Part shown: piece after piece, positions 16,819-25,131 of the stretch
Numbering within the stretch: the stretch's first letter is position 1
Layout: each line of letters starts with the position of its first letter
Notes under the pieces: generated by a model
What the model was told of the DNA's origin: nothing
The model's database searches: none
Seen by the model: only the letters and a program-made list of their open reading frames with translations
Translations under genes and position numbers: made by a program
Assembly: GCA_030145205.1 (NCBI GenBank)
Contig: JAQYVZ010000002.1
Coordinates: forward strand, 1-64,000
DNA: 64,000 nt
Reading direction: 5' to 3'
Origin: Desulfuromonadales bacterium
GTDB taxonomy: Bacteria > Desulfobacterota > Desulfuromonadia > Desulfuromonadales > BM103

Positions 16819-18131
16819 TCTTTTTCGTTGCAAAACCCTTGGACGAGGGCTTCTGCCTGGCCACGATTTTCTATCTGACCATAGGCCTCAGCGCGGCGCA
16901 GCTTCGCGATCATCTCTCCAACCTGCCGACCGTCATTCACGTTACAAATCTTCTGTAACTCGTGACCATCAAGCAGATCGTTTACGGACCAGTCATCTTC
17001 CTCAGAAATGATCAGAGACAATGCGGGCAACACTCTCTCGATGGCTTCGGACGGCGTCACGCTCAACGAGAAGGCCATTGCCAGCAACAGGTCAATGGGG
17101 TCAGCGCCCTGCTCTCCAGCCCAGAGAAGTAAAGACCGCCTTCTTGGCGCGACCTGCTCAAAGTCAAGCCAGGTCTCTCCATTCAGGCCTTCGAGGGCCT
17201 CCAGGCGACGTTGGGCATTTCGGCTGAAGCGCCATTGCTGTGCCGTTTCCAGGGCACAACCTGGATAGATGGTTTCAAGCAGGAAGAACCAGTTCAACAG
17301 AGTTGCCCGAGTCACACCGTCTTCAACCCGCTCTTGAAGGCGACTCTGCAAAGAGAGTGACTGGTTCCCCAGAATTTCCTGGAATTGAATACTGCGAAAC
17401 TGAGTCCGGATCAGGGCCTGATCGGAATCGACAAAATGATCTCCCCAGAACAAGCGGCCAACGCCAGTTTCCATCAACAGGCTGACGCAATATCCGGTGT
17501 CACAGGGCGCAGCAAGGATGCGTAGCATTTCATGGCGAATTCGTTCCGCAGCAACCAGGCGCAACTCGGAAACAGCTTGTTTCATGCGCAGCAGGGTGTC
17601 TTCATCAGGCTTGAAGCCGAGCTCAAGACAGTGACGCAACCCTTTCAGGACACGCAAAGGATCGGATCTCAGAACGGCTTCCGAAGTCAAACGAAGCCGC
17701 TGGTGAGACAAATCGAGCCGTCCCCGCATGGGATCAACCAGGTTCTCATTTCGCCATTCATCATTCAGGGCGAAAGCCATGGCGTTGATTGTATAATCAC
17801 GCAAGGCAAGGTCCTCATCCAGCGACATTGCCCGATAGGGTGCAAAATCGAAGGTCAGGCGGGTTTCTGCGAGGTCTGCGACAACACGGACCTGCTTGCG
17901 TTTTTCATCAAGGTAGAACCAGTGCCCGCCAAGTTGCTTTGCAAAGGCTCGGGAAAGGTCGGTGGGGTCGAAGGGGGTTGCGAAATCGAAATCACAGGCG
18001 TTGCAATTGAGCAGCCAGTCACGGATGGCTCCGCCGACCAGAAAACAAGCACGCCCGTCCGCCAGTTCCCTGAGAAGAGGCAGAAAGGTTTGAACCTGTG
18101 CGTTGTCGCTGAGAGAGTTGAGATGTGGCAT
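16815..18131 (-). CDS. cca: CCA tRNA nucleotidyltransferase / poly(A) polymerase family protein
   Basis: This class II nucleotidyltransferase has the head motif FLVGGAIRDWLL (residues about 30 to 41), the metal-binding DFDFAT near residue 48, and the LRRDYTINAMA-like motif here seen as LALRDYTINAMAFAL near residue 108, followed by LRSDPLRVLKGLRHCLEL. These fit the CCA-adding or poly(A) polymerase family; sequence alone does not separate the two, though the encoded CCA on nearby tRNAs suggests repair rather than obligatory addition. The 438-residue length is usual. Its ATG at 18131 follows GACAGG. It ends just before the tRNA-Gly promoter. Confidence 0.88.
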   Translation of the reverse strand: MPHLNSLSDNAQVQTFLPLLRELADGRACFLVGGAIRDWLLNCNACDFDFATPFDPTDLSRAFAKQLGGHWFYLDEKRKQVRVVADLAETRLTFDFAPYRAMSLDEDLALRDYTINAMAFALNDEWRNENLVDPMRGRLDLSHQRLRLTSEAVLRSDPLRVLKGLRHCLELGFKPDEDTLLRMKQAVSELRLVAAERIRHEMLRILAAPCDTGYCVSLLMETGVGRLFWGDHFVDSDQALIRTQFRSIQFQEILGNQSLSLQSRLQERVEDGVTRATLLNWFFLLETIYPGCALETAQQWRFSRNAQRRLEALEGLNGETWLDFEQVAPRRRSLLLWAGEQGADPIDLLLAMAFSLSVTPSEAIERVLPALSLIISEEDDWSVNDLLDGHELQKICNVNDGRQVGEMIAKLRRAEAYGQIENRGQAEALVQGFCNEKD

Positions 18132-18147
18132 CTGCCTGTCTTCTGAA

Positions 18148-18178
18148 GACGCACGACCTCGCAGCGAGGTCGTGCGTC
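18148..18178. repeat. 31-base perfect inverted repeat between aminotransferase and cca
   Basis: Two 14-base arms (GACGCACGACCTCG and its complement) flank a three-base loop. There is no T-tract on either side, so it is not an ordinary intrinsic terminator. It sits between the aminotransferase stop codon and the cca start on the same strand. Confidence 0.85.
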
Positions 18179-18187
18179 AGGAAATCA

Positions 18188-19492
18188 TCAGGCAAGATCC
18201 GTTACGCCGGCGTAAATCGTGTCAAACAGCTCCTGAATGTCTTCCTCGGCAATGCACGAGAAGGCAATCCGCAAGTCTGTTTTGCCGATGGAGATCGCGC
18301 CCACGCCATACTTGTCCAGCAAATGGACTCGCAGTTGCTCGGCGTCAACATTTTTCAGCTTCAGGCACATGAAGTAACCGGAGTTGAAAGGATAGTAATC
18401 CCAGCCTTCCGTGTACTTGCCCGAGTCAAGAACCTCTTTGACTTTCAGGGCACGACCCTTCATGACGTGGAACTTCTCTTCCTTCTGGGCGATAAAATCG
18501 GGGGATTTCAGCGCTTCGACGACAAACGTCTGGGACGGATGGGGGCAGTTTGAAATTGTGGCACGAATGATCCCCATGGTCTTCTTCTCAAGAGCCGTCA
18601 CAACCGGCTCATTCACATAGTCGGAGCCATCGGCAAAAGTGATGAAACCTGTCCGGAAGCCCCAGACATACTCTTCCTTGGTCGCACCATCAAGCTTGAC
18701 AGCCAGGACACGCGGATGCATGTTGGCCAGCTTGCCGTACAGGGATTCCTGCATGGAGTCTTCGTAGAAGAGCCCGAAGTAGGCATCGTCAGTCACCACA
18801 ACAATGTTACAACCATTCTCGGCAACCTCTTTAATTGCCGCGACAATCGCGTCACCCTCTTCAACCGTCGGCGTATAGCCACTCGGATTGTTCGGGAAGT
18901 TGAGCAGAACAATCGCCTTCCCTTTCTCCTCAGCCGTATTCTGCAATTCAGCTTTAAAGGCTGGGACATTGTAGCCACGATCAACGGTGAAGGTCGGGAA
19001 CTTTTTAACGATGCCGCCGCAACGGGTTACGAAGGTCAGGTTATAGTTGCCCCAGAGCATATCAGGCATGACCAGATGGTCGCCTTTATCGACAAACATA
19101 TCGGCCACGATTGACAAGCCATGCGTCAGGGCATTGGTGACCACCGGGTTACCAAAGTATTTCCCCTGCAGGCTCGGGTTCTCCCGCAGCATTTTTTCCC
19201 GCCAGAGAGAGCGTAGCTCAGGCTTGCCTGCCGGCGGAGCGTAGGGGAATATATCCTTAGGGTCAAACTCACTCAGCTTATCCTGGATGCACTGCAGGAA
19301 CATCGGGCCGTTGCCCTCAGTTGCAATGCCGATGGTCGCATTGAACCGATGTGCCTTTTCTTTTGCTTCAGCGGACTGGGTCAAAATCCCCTTCGGGAAG
19401 AACAGGTTCTTGCCGAGATCCGAAAGCATGTCGAGCACATGGGCATTATGTTGTGAAATCTGGTTGTTCAGTTCCTGGGCCAGCGGATTCAT
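18188..19492 (-). CDS. Class I/II aminotransferase
   Basis: A PLP-dependent aminotransferase of fold type I. NFPNNPSGY (near residue 205) and DDAYFGLFY contact the cofactor; the Schiff-base lysine is in KLDGATKEEYVWGFRTGF (near residue 280), where the order DGATKE replaces the more common SKxxxxPG. The final Arg is in DLRIAFS. The 434-residue length and these motifs resemble a Geobacteraceae-type aminotransferase whose substrate I cannot assign; a branched-chain, alanine or aspartate role are possible. The ATG follows GGGAGG. A near-consensus promoter lies at 19540-19569. Confidence 0.82.
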   Translation of the reverse strand: MNPLAQELNNQISQHNAHVLDMLSDLGKNLFFPKGILTQSAEAKEKAHRFNATIGIATEGNGPMFLQCIQDKLSEFDPKDIFPYAPPAGKPELRSLWREKMLRENPSLQGKYFGNPVVTNALTHGLSIVADMFVDKGDHLVMPDMLWGNYNLTFVTRCGGIVKKFPTFTVDRGYNVPAFKAELQNTAEEKGKAIVLLNFPNNPSGYTPTVEEGDAIVAAIKEVAENGCNIVVVTDDAYFGLFYEDSMQESLYGKLANMHPRVLAVKLDGATKEEYVWGFRTGFITFADGSDYVNEPVVTALEKKTMGIIRATISNCPHPSQTFVVEALKSPDFIAQKEEKFHVMKGRALKVKEVLDSGKYTEGWDYYPFNSGYFMCLKLKNVDAEQLRVHLLDKYGVGAISIGKTDLRIAFSCIAEEDIQELFDTIYAGVTDLA

Positions 19493-19539
19493 TGGGTAGC
19501 CTCCCGCAGATCGGTTTGGGTTAACGTGAAAAGCATGTC

Positions 19540-19569
19540 ATTTAAGCAGGATAGCAGAAGGCTTGTCAA
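19540..19569 (-). promoter_or_regulatory. Promoter of the aminotransferase gene
   Basis: Minus-strand TTGACA (19564-19569), 18-base spacer, TTAAAT (19540-19545), about 48 bases before the ATG. Confidence 0.7.
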
Positions 19570-19607
19570 TGGCAATCTGCTGCAAAAAGAACTGTCTGGG
19601 ATAACCG

Positions 19608-20552
19608 TCAGCGGATGATACGATTGGTTACGGAAAGGACCTCAAAGGGGACTTTTATACCGAGTTGATTTGCTGTTTTAAGGTTGATCACCAGGGAGAC
19701 ATTGTGCGGGCGCTCTGGCGGCAGGTCCTCTAAAGTTGCCCCACTCAGGAAGCGCAACAGATAGTCGGCAAGATGCCCCCCCTGTTCGGCAGAATCTGTC
19801 TCAAGAACCATAAATGCGCCCTCTTCCGCCATCCCGGGCATCTGGGAGATGACCGGGAGTTGTTTCTCGCTGGCTTTTTCGACCAACGCTCCTGCCTGCC
19901 GAAGCAAGGTAACACTGTCTGCGCAATAAACAGACTGACTCTGCGCCGGAACCATCGCCATAATTTCGGAAGCGCTCATGGTTGGATTGAAAGGCTTGAT
20001 CAAGACATCCCAACCTTTCCCCTCGGCGATTCGGCGCAGCGATTCCACCTGATTGTCGGCGGACATCTCATTCTTCTGGTAGAGAGCACACAGTTTGTTG
20101 GCACCTGTCGCTGCCTGGAAATGCTTTAAAAGTGTCTGGACGGGGGCGTCACCACGAATCCCGGTGACATTTTTCCCGGGAGTGAAATGGTCGGGGATGA
20201 ACCCCTGAACCATCGGATCGATCACATCGGCGTAGAAGACCGGTGTTGAAAAGGATTCAGCAATGGCAGCCCTGGTTGCCGCCGCTCCATAGGTCAAAAT
20301 CGCGTCGGCGCCGATCGCAACCGCTTTACGGGCACTGTTACGCAAAGACATAATGTCGCCGCTTGGGCGCTGGACATAAAGTTTGACCCCTTGCGGTTGA
20401 GCAAACTTTTCGACAAACACGCCGTGAATGGCCTGATAGCGCGGTATGTCACGAGTCAGGATGACGGCGACTAGGCGCTCGTCGGCGTACGCTTGCCAAG
20501 GCAGCATCAACCCGACAAGCAAACATCCTATGACATACAGAACAAAGCGCAT
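19608..20552 (-). CDS. Orphan ABC-transporter-type substrate-binding protein (PF04392-like)
   Basis: A signal peptide occupies residues 1 to 23 (cleavage after AYA). The mature chain follows the two-lobed periplasmic binding fold of the PF04392 (TrpX-like) family: VAVILTRDIPRYQ, then AIGADAILTYGAAAT near residue 85, FYADVIDP, and NLKTANQLGIKVP close to the C-terminus, a segment characteristic of that family. No ABC permease or ATPase gene of the amino-acid type lies next to it; the neighbouring ABC genes are Mla type. Ligand unknown. The ribosome site (GAGGGG) lies 11 bases before the ATG. It may be separately transcribed from the MCE gene, from which it is 148 bases away. Confidence 0.8.
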   Translation of the reverse strand: MRFVLYVIGCLLVGLMLPWQAYADERLVAVILTRDIPRYQAIHGVFVEKFAQPQGVKLYVQRPSGDIMSLRNSARKAVAIGADAILTYGAAATRAAIAESFSTPVFYADVIDPMVQGFIPDHFTPGKNVTGIRGDAPVQTLLKHFQAATGANKLCALYQKNEMSADNQVESLRRIAEGKGWDVLIKPFNPTMSASEIMAMVPAQSQSVYCADSVTLLRQAGALVEKASEKQLPVISQMPGMAEEGAFMVLETDSAEQGGHLADYLLRFLSGATLEDLPPERPHNVSLVINLKTANQLGIKVPFEVLSVTNRIIR

Positions 20553-20652
20553 GCGAAAATCGGCCCCTCACAATGTCTACCCAAACCTAATTACAGCACA
20601 AAGCGCCGGACAATACGACAATTAAACTTTTTTATTAAATGCAAGAATCATG

Positions 20653-20675
20653 TCAAGTGATCTGGAAACACTTGA
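20653..20675. repeat. Inverted repeat in the gap between MCE gene and binding-protein gene
   Basis: Seven-base arms TCAAGTG / CACTTGA are separated by nine bases. The arms overlap a TTGACA hexamer on the minus strand, so an operator at a promoter of the binding-protein gene is possible, but no good -10 box follows at 16 to 18 bases. Confidence 0.4.
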
Positions 20676-20700
20676 AACCTCAGCACGAACACTGCCACGG

Positions 20701-21789
20701 TCAGAACAGAGTTCCGAGAACGACCCCCAGGGCTGAAACCGGGCCTGTGTCACTCAAGCCGTCAACGGCTTTTTCAACCTTGTGTAAAGTTGCCTGGGCA
20801 TCCCGGTAAAGGGAGTCTTCGTTGACCAGCTTACCGAGAGTCCCGTCTCCATTGTCAATTTTTGCTGCAATACTGTTCAGGCGCCCTATTCCCTCAGACA
20901 GATCCTGGTAAAGCGTATCATCATTGACCAATTGGCCCAGCGTTCCTTGGCCATTATTGACTTTCTCCGTGATATCACGGAGGCCATTCAGCGTAATGAT
21001 CAATTCTTCATAAAGATCCTCTTCAACCAACAGTCTCCCCAAAGTCCCCTCACCCGCATTCAGTCGACCGGAGACAGCGTTAAGATTGTCCATCGTGCCG
21101 CTCAGATTCTCATAAAGGTGCGAATCGGTCAGTAGCTTACCAAGGGTCCCCTCTCCGGATTCAACCTTCGCCAATAGTCGATTCATCCGAGTCGACAAAG
21201 CCAGCAATTCGTCAAACAGTTCGGGCTTATTCACCAGGCGTCCCAGCGTTCCTTCACCGCTGTCGATCTTGTCCATCACACTATCCAGACGCTCGACGAC
21301 CCTGGTCAGCGGTTCCCTGCTGTCCTGGACCATATCACCCAGTGAGCCGAGAACTCTCTCCTGGTTGCGATCAAGGTTGTTAATCAACTGGTCGACATTT
21401 GATGACTCTTCTGTGATGACCACACCACCAGGCGGCAGGACCTGGCTTTGCGGCGTTCCGAAACCGAGACCGAGGAAAACCCCGCCAAGCAGGTTGGTCT
21501 GCCTGATTTTCGCCAAACTATCCTTTTTTACGACGGCAGTTTCGTCCACATAAAAATCGACTTTAACACGACTATCCTCAATTGCGATTCCGCGAATTTT
21601 ACCGACTTCTACACCGGCGACCCGAACCGGATCACCCGCCCTGAGACCAACCGAAGAATCGAAATACGCCACATAATCGAACTGCTTTTCAAATGGCCTC
21701 CAATCCTCCACGAGCTCAATCATAACGCCCAGCATGATCAACGCAAACAGGAAAAACATCCCCACCTTCTGTTCAACAGTCATGGACAT
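20701..21789 (-). CDS. MCE (MlaD-like) protein with five 34-residue C-terminal repeats
   Basis: MlaD-type proteins form periplasmic hexamers that carry phospholipid for the MlaE/MlaF transporter. One N-terminal membrane helix lies at residues about 10 to 26; the MCE domain spans about 38 to 115 (GLRAGDPVRVAGVEVGKI, then LLGGVFLGL). Residues 170 to 335 hold five repeats centred on G-E/Q/D-G-TLG-x-L at residues 178, 212, 246, 280 and 314, an exact 34-residue period, each followed by a LF/LY-x-(D/E)-L helix. Canonical MlaD is about 180 residues and lacks these. The gene follows mlaF by 13 bases; the ATG at 21789 has GAGAGG. The C-terminal tail is hydrophobic (SALGVVLGTLF). Confidence 0.9.
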   Translation of the reverse strand: MSMTVEQKVGMFFLFALIMLGVMIELVEDWRPFEKQFDYVAYFDSSVGLRAGDPVRVAGVEVGKIRGIAIEDSRVKVDFYVDETAVVKKDSLAKIRQTNLLGGVFLGLGFGTPQSQVLPPGGVVITEESSNVDQLINNLDRNQERVLGSLGDMVQDSREPLTRVVERLDSVMDKIDSGEGTLGRLVNKPELFDELLALSTRMNRLLAKVESGEGTLGKLLTDSHLYENLSGTMDNLNAVSGRLNAGEGTLGRLLVEEDLYEELIITLNGLRDITEKVNNGQGTLGQLVNDDTLYQDLSEGIGRLNSIAAKIDNGDGTLGKLVNEDSLYRDAQATLHKVEKAVDGLSDTGPVSALGVVLGTLF

Positions 21790-21802
21790 CTCAAGTATCC
21801 TC

Positions 21803-22693
21803 TCACTTTATTCCCTTGGTGGTCGTGTAAATAAAGTCCCTGATAAGCGGGTTGGTGCTTTTCTTGATCTCCTCGGGCGTCCCGATTTCCACAATCCGCC
21901 CGTCGTGCATCATAGCCACACGATCAGACAGGTAGAGCGCGAAGTTCAGATCATGACTGACAATAATAGTCGTCAGATTCACTTTTTCCTTCAGGCCGGT
22001 GATCACCCGGGCCAGCTCATCCGATGTGACCGGGTCGAGCTCGGCGGTCGGCTCATCGTACAGGATCAAGTCGGGATTCATGGCCAGGGAACGCGCAATC
22101 GCCACCCGCTTCCTCATCCCTCCCGAAAGCTCGTCTGTACGCAGCTCTTCGGTCCCCTCGAGGCCGACCAGTTTGAGCTTATCGCGAATAATTCGGCGAA
22201 TCCGCGCTTCGTTGCAGATGCGCTTTTCCCTAAGCCAGAGACCGACATTCTCGCCAACCGTCAACGAGTTGAACAGGGCGGCCGACTGAAAAACCATACT
22301 ATAGCGATAATTGGTGCCCTCCTCCGAACTTCTCGCGGAATAGAGATCCTGCTCATTAATCCGAATCGTGCCGGAATCGGGCTGTAACAATTTAACCAGA
22401 TGCTTGAGCAGAAGACTCTTCCCGGTTCCAGACGGTCCGATGATGGAGAAGGTTTCCCCGGCAGCGACGTCGAGACAAATATCCTTGAGAACATGATTAT
22501 CATCGAACGACTTGTTCAGATGGTCCACGGTAATCTGGACACCACGCGAATCCTCATAACGGGTCACATGGTTCTCATCTCCGAACATCGATCCGCCGAA
22601 TCCGTGGGCAAGCTTGCCGAACAGGCCGCCGAACGGCGTGACGTTGGCCAGAAATGTCATCAGACCGCTATTGTTTTTATCGTTGAGCCCCAC
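21803..22693 (-). CDS. mlaF: Mla-type phospholipid ABC transporter ATP-binding protein
   Basis: This ATPase powers lipid transfer between outer and inner membrane with MlaE. Walker A (GPSGTGKS), signature LSGGMRKR and Walker B (LILYDEPTAELD) are intact, and the switch His is in IIVSHD. Translation probably starts at the GTG at 22693, five bases after AGGAGG and directly following the mlaE stop. This gives 296 residues with an unusual N-terminal extension of about 45 residues rich in Gly and Phe (FLANVTPFGGLFGKLAHGFG); an even longer open frame to 22828 lies inside mlaE and is not believed. Confidence 0.92.
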   Translation of the reverse strand: MGLNDKNNSGLMTFLANVTPFGGLFGKLAHGFGGSMFGDENHVTRYEDSRGVQITVDHLNKSFDDNHVLKDICLDVAAGETFSIIGPSGTGKSLLLKHLVKLLQPDSGTIRINEQDLYSARSSEEGTNYRYSMVFQSAALFNSLTVGENVGLWLREKRICNEARIRRIIRDKLKLVGLEGTEELRTDELSGGMRKRVAIARSLAMNPDLILYDEPTAELDPVTSDELARVITGLKEKVNLTTIIVSHDLNFALYLSDRVAMMHDGRIVEIGTPEEIKKSTNPLIRDFIYTTTKGIK

Positions 22694-22701
22694 CCTGCCT
22701 C

Positions 22702-23475
22702 CTAGATCATGAATCGGGTCAGGAAGTAGTTGGCAATCATGATCAATAGAAAGGAAATGACCACTGATCGCGTTGTCGACTGGCCGATCCCCCGGGCACC
22801 GCCGCTCGTTTTGAAGCCGACATAACAACCGACATGAGCAATAATACCCCCAAAAAACATCGCCTTGAGTAACCCTTTGAGAATGTCCTTGTACTCCAGC
22901 GAACGCATCAGGTTGTCGTAATAAACACTTTGGGGGACATCAATCATCGGATTGACTTCAGCGACAATGCCGCCACCGAAGATTCCAACGACCATGGTAA
23001 ACACTGTCAATGCCGGCAGGGCAAACAGGCAGCCGAGCAGGCGAGGCATTGCAAGGTAGCGAACCGGACTGATTTCCAAAGTCTTCAAGGCGTCAATCTC
23101 TTCATATACCTTCATGGCACCCACTTCAGCGGCCATAGCCGATCCGATCCGACCAGCGACCAGCAGGCTGGTCATGACCGGGCCTAGCTCTTTGACCATC
23201 GAAAGGCCAACAATCGCCCCGATCGCCTCCTGAGAGCCATACTGGGTCAACTCTGCACCAGTCTGCAGGGCGAGCACCATACCGACAAACAGTGCCATCA
23301 ACATGGCAATCGGCAAGGTTCCGGTACCAATCAGGTGCATCTGTCTGAGAATGCTGTGCCGGTTACGCGGCGCTTCCTTAAAGTAATAAAGCGTCTCGCA
23401 CAGGAGCGTCAGCATCTCGCCAGTGGCTTGCGAGAGACCGAGAACTTTTCGACCTGCGGTTGATAAAAGAGGCAT
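22702..23475 (-). CDS. mlaE: Mla-type phospholipid ABC transporter permease
   Basis: MlaE (DUF140 permease) is the inner-membrane channel of the lipid transporter. The protein has about five or six hydrophobic segments and the family signature VVGLSMVKELGPVMTSLLVAGRIGSAMAAEVGAMKVYEEIDAL near its middle, with LPALTVFTMVVG later. The ATG at 23475 (MPLLSTAGRK) gives 257 residues, the usual length, with AAGG about ten bases before it. It overlaps by intimate spacing the end of the W-P-repeat gene (stop at 23481) and precedes mlaF directly. No mlaB or mlaC gene is nearby. Confidence 0.95.
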   Translation of the reverse strand: MPLLSTAGRKVLGLSQATGEMLTLLCETLYYFKEAPRNRHSILRQMHLIGTGTLPIAMLMALFVGMVLALQTGAELTQYGSQEAIGAIVGLSMVKELGPVMTSLLVAGRIGSAMAAEVGAMKVYEEIDALKTLEISPVRYLAMPRLLGCLFALPALTVFTMVVGIFGGGIVAEVNPMIDVPQSVYYDNLMRSLEYKDILKGLLKAMFFGGIIAHVGCYVGFKTSGGARGIGQSTTRSVVISFLLIMIANYFLTRFMI

Positions 23476-23480
23476 AACTG

Positions 23481-24977
23481 TCACGCCTTGCCGGTTTCGG
23501 CCGGCACGCTCCCCAGAGGCAGCGACCAAGGTAGATAAAAGAGCCGAAGGGAACGTCCATCCGGTCCTGCATGATAATGAAACAACCCCTTCAGGAACCG
23601 CATGTCCCTTTCGCGGATCTCATTCCGTCGATACTCGAAGAGCGGGAAGAGCTCCCAAGCCAGCGCGTCCCCACGTTTTTCCTGCCAGTAGAAATTCCAG
23701 AACAAGCTGACGATCCGGTTGCCCTGGTCATCCCATTTCTGCTGGTAAAAACGCCACAAAGGCGCCCAACTGGCTTCAATGCCACGGTTCTCGGGGAAAA
23801 AGGGCTCCAGCAATGAAAAAAGATGTAGATGACTGACGCCTTGCTTTCTGGAATAGCTGAACAAGGGCCAGAAAGCAATTCTCCTTTTTTCTTCACCCGT
23901 CAACAGCTGTTCTTCCTTAAGGTCGGAATAGAGAAAAAAGAGGACTCTGTGACGACGTCTCTGGAACCTCTCGGTACGGGTCTCCTCGATTTTGTAAAGC
24001 GGCCACCCGAACCAGCGATTGCGATGCGCCGCCGCTGTTTCATCCGCATAAAATGGCAGAAACCGAACACCATGCCGGGTTTCGCCGTTCGTAACACGGA
24101 TCAGCGGCCACAAAAAATTCCATTCGGTGTAAGACTTCCGATAAGCCTGTTTGCGTGAGAAGAAGGGCCAGAGCACCGAATGATAACTCTCTTTGGGTGA
24201 CTCACTGCTGATGTATAGTGGCCATGCGGCCCGTTTGCGGACCGGGGTGTCTGTATTCAAGCCGTTCTCTTCGGAAAAAAAGATCGGCCAAAGAAAAAAA
24301 CGCTTTTTATAAACACCTGTCTTTCGGCTCTGTCCATACAGTGGCCAGACCTTGAAGCCGGCCTCCTCTTCGCCACTGATCCGTGCAAATACAGGCCAGA
24401 GCAGGTTGTCGGTACGCCGTCCCTTCTGGAAAGTCCGGCTGTAGAGCGGGAACAGGGCAAAAGTAATTTCGTCCCGTCCGAACCAACCCTTGATCGTTCC
24501 TCCCAGCGGGAAGAAGCCGAAGTATCCCCCCTGCTCTTTCTCAGAACCGTAAAACAGGAATGGGAAGAGATGAAACCGGTTTGAACTGCCAGATTCTCGA
24601 GACCCGAAATCGCCGCTGAGCAAATGAATGGCGTTAAAGCGGGTGTTGTCAGATGCGGTTCGATACGACCAGAGCGGATAAAGAACATCCAGTTGTGAGG
24701 AACCGTCGGTATCGGATCTCCTGTGAAACAGGGGCCGCAAAGCAGTCACGGCTTCGCCGGCGGCGGTTTCATGCTTCAGAACGGGCCCGAACAGGTGTAG
24801 CGATTGGTAGTGGATCTGTTCATCAGCACGATAATCAAGGACAGGCCAGGCCGTAACGAGTGTGGAACCCACAGCCTGAACCGGCGCGACGGTCAGGCTG
24901 AACAGCAACAGACATGTAAAAATGAACCCTCGCAACACACCTCCACACACGGCGACACTCACTGCATTCCAATTCAC
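23481..24977 (-). CDS. Secreted protein with about 18 W-P aromatic repeats, upstream of mlaE
   Basis: I recognise no named family. An N-terminal signal peptide is clear (GFIFTCLLLFSLTVAPVQA). The rest is built from repeats of the form [L/V/A]WP[L/I/V/F][F/Y]x[R/S], for example LWPVFARISG, VWPLYGQSRK, LWPIFFSEEN, AWPLYISSES, LWPFFSRKQA and FWPLFSYSRK, roughly every 20 to 30 residues, with Arg/Lys-rich linkers. This suggests a beta-strand-rich periplasmic or outer-membrane repeat fold. The start is uncertain: a GTG at 24977 has no site, whereas a GTG at 24938 or TTG at 24935 lies beside GGAGG and would place the signal peptide at the N-terminus. Position before mlaE suggests a role in the same lipid pathway, which is inference. 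Confidence 0.85.
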   Translation of the reverse strand: MNWNAVSVAVCGGVLRGFIFTCLLLFSLTVAPVQAVGSTLVTAWPVLDYRADEQIHYQSLHLFGPVLKHETAAGEAVTALRPLFHRRSDTDGSSQLDVLYPLWSYRTASDNTRFNAIHLLSGDFGSRESGSSNRFHLFPFLFYGSEKEQGGYFGFFPLGGTIKGWFGRDEITFALFPLYSRTFQKGRRTDNLLWPVFARISGEEEAGFKVWPLYGQSRKTGVYKKRFFLWPIFFSEENGLNTDTPVRKRAAWPLYISSESPKESYHSVLWPFFSRKQAYRKSYTEWNFLWPLIRVTNGETRHGVRFLPFYADETAAAHRNRWFGWPLYKIEETRTERFQRRRHRVLFFLYSDLKEEQLLTGEEKRRIAFWPLFSYSRKQGVSHLHLFSLLEPFFPENRGIEASWAPLWRFYQQKWDDQGNRIVSLFWNFYWQEKRGDALAWELFPLFEYRRNEIRERDMRFLKGLFHYHAGPDGRSLRLFYLPWSLPLGSVPAETGKA

Positions 24978-24990
24978 AACAAGGTACAGA

Positions 24991-25131
24991 TCAGGCAGAC
25001 GTCTCGTCTGTTACTTTTCCCTGGGCATCCCGCTTGCGTTGACGCATTCGTGTCACGCTGTACATGATCCCGTGGATCACGCCAAGGATCAGGATAATAA
25101 ACAGGACATCTCCCAAACCGATATCAGACAT
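24991..25131 (-). CDS. 46-residue single-pass membrane protein
   Basis: Found by hand translation. The sequence starts MSDIGLGDVLFIILILGVIH and continues GIMYSVTRMRQRKRDAQGK, a single hydrophobic helix at residues about 8 to 25 followed by a basic cytoplasmic tail and an acidic-polar end. The ATG at 25131 overlaps the TPR gene stop by eight bases (ATGTCTGA) and has GGAG about ten bases upstream. Stop to the next gene is 13 bases. Coupled translation and operon position support a real gene; function unknown. Confidence 0.75.
   Translation of the reverse strand: MSDIGLGDVLFIILILGVIHGIMYSVTRMRQRKRDAQGKVTDETSA

Noticed and set aside
20701-21789. Tandem repeats that might be a CRISPR array or satellite DNA
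   Set aside because: The repetition is at protein level inside a reading frame, with diverged DNA and no spacers.
22694-22828. Longer N-terminus for mlaF
   Set aside because: The open frame extends into mlaE, but a GTG with AGGAGG at 22693 just after the mlaE stop is a far better start.
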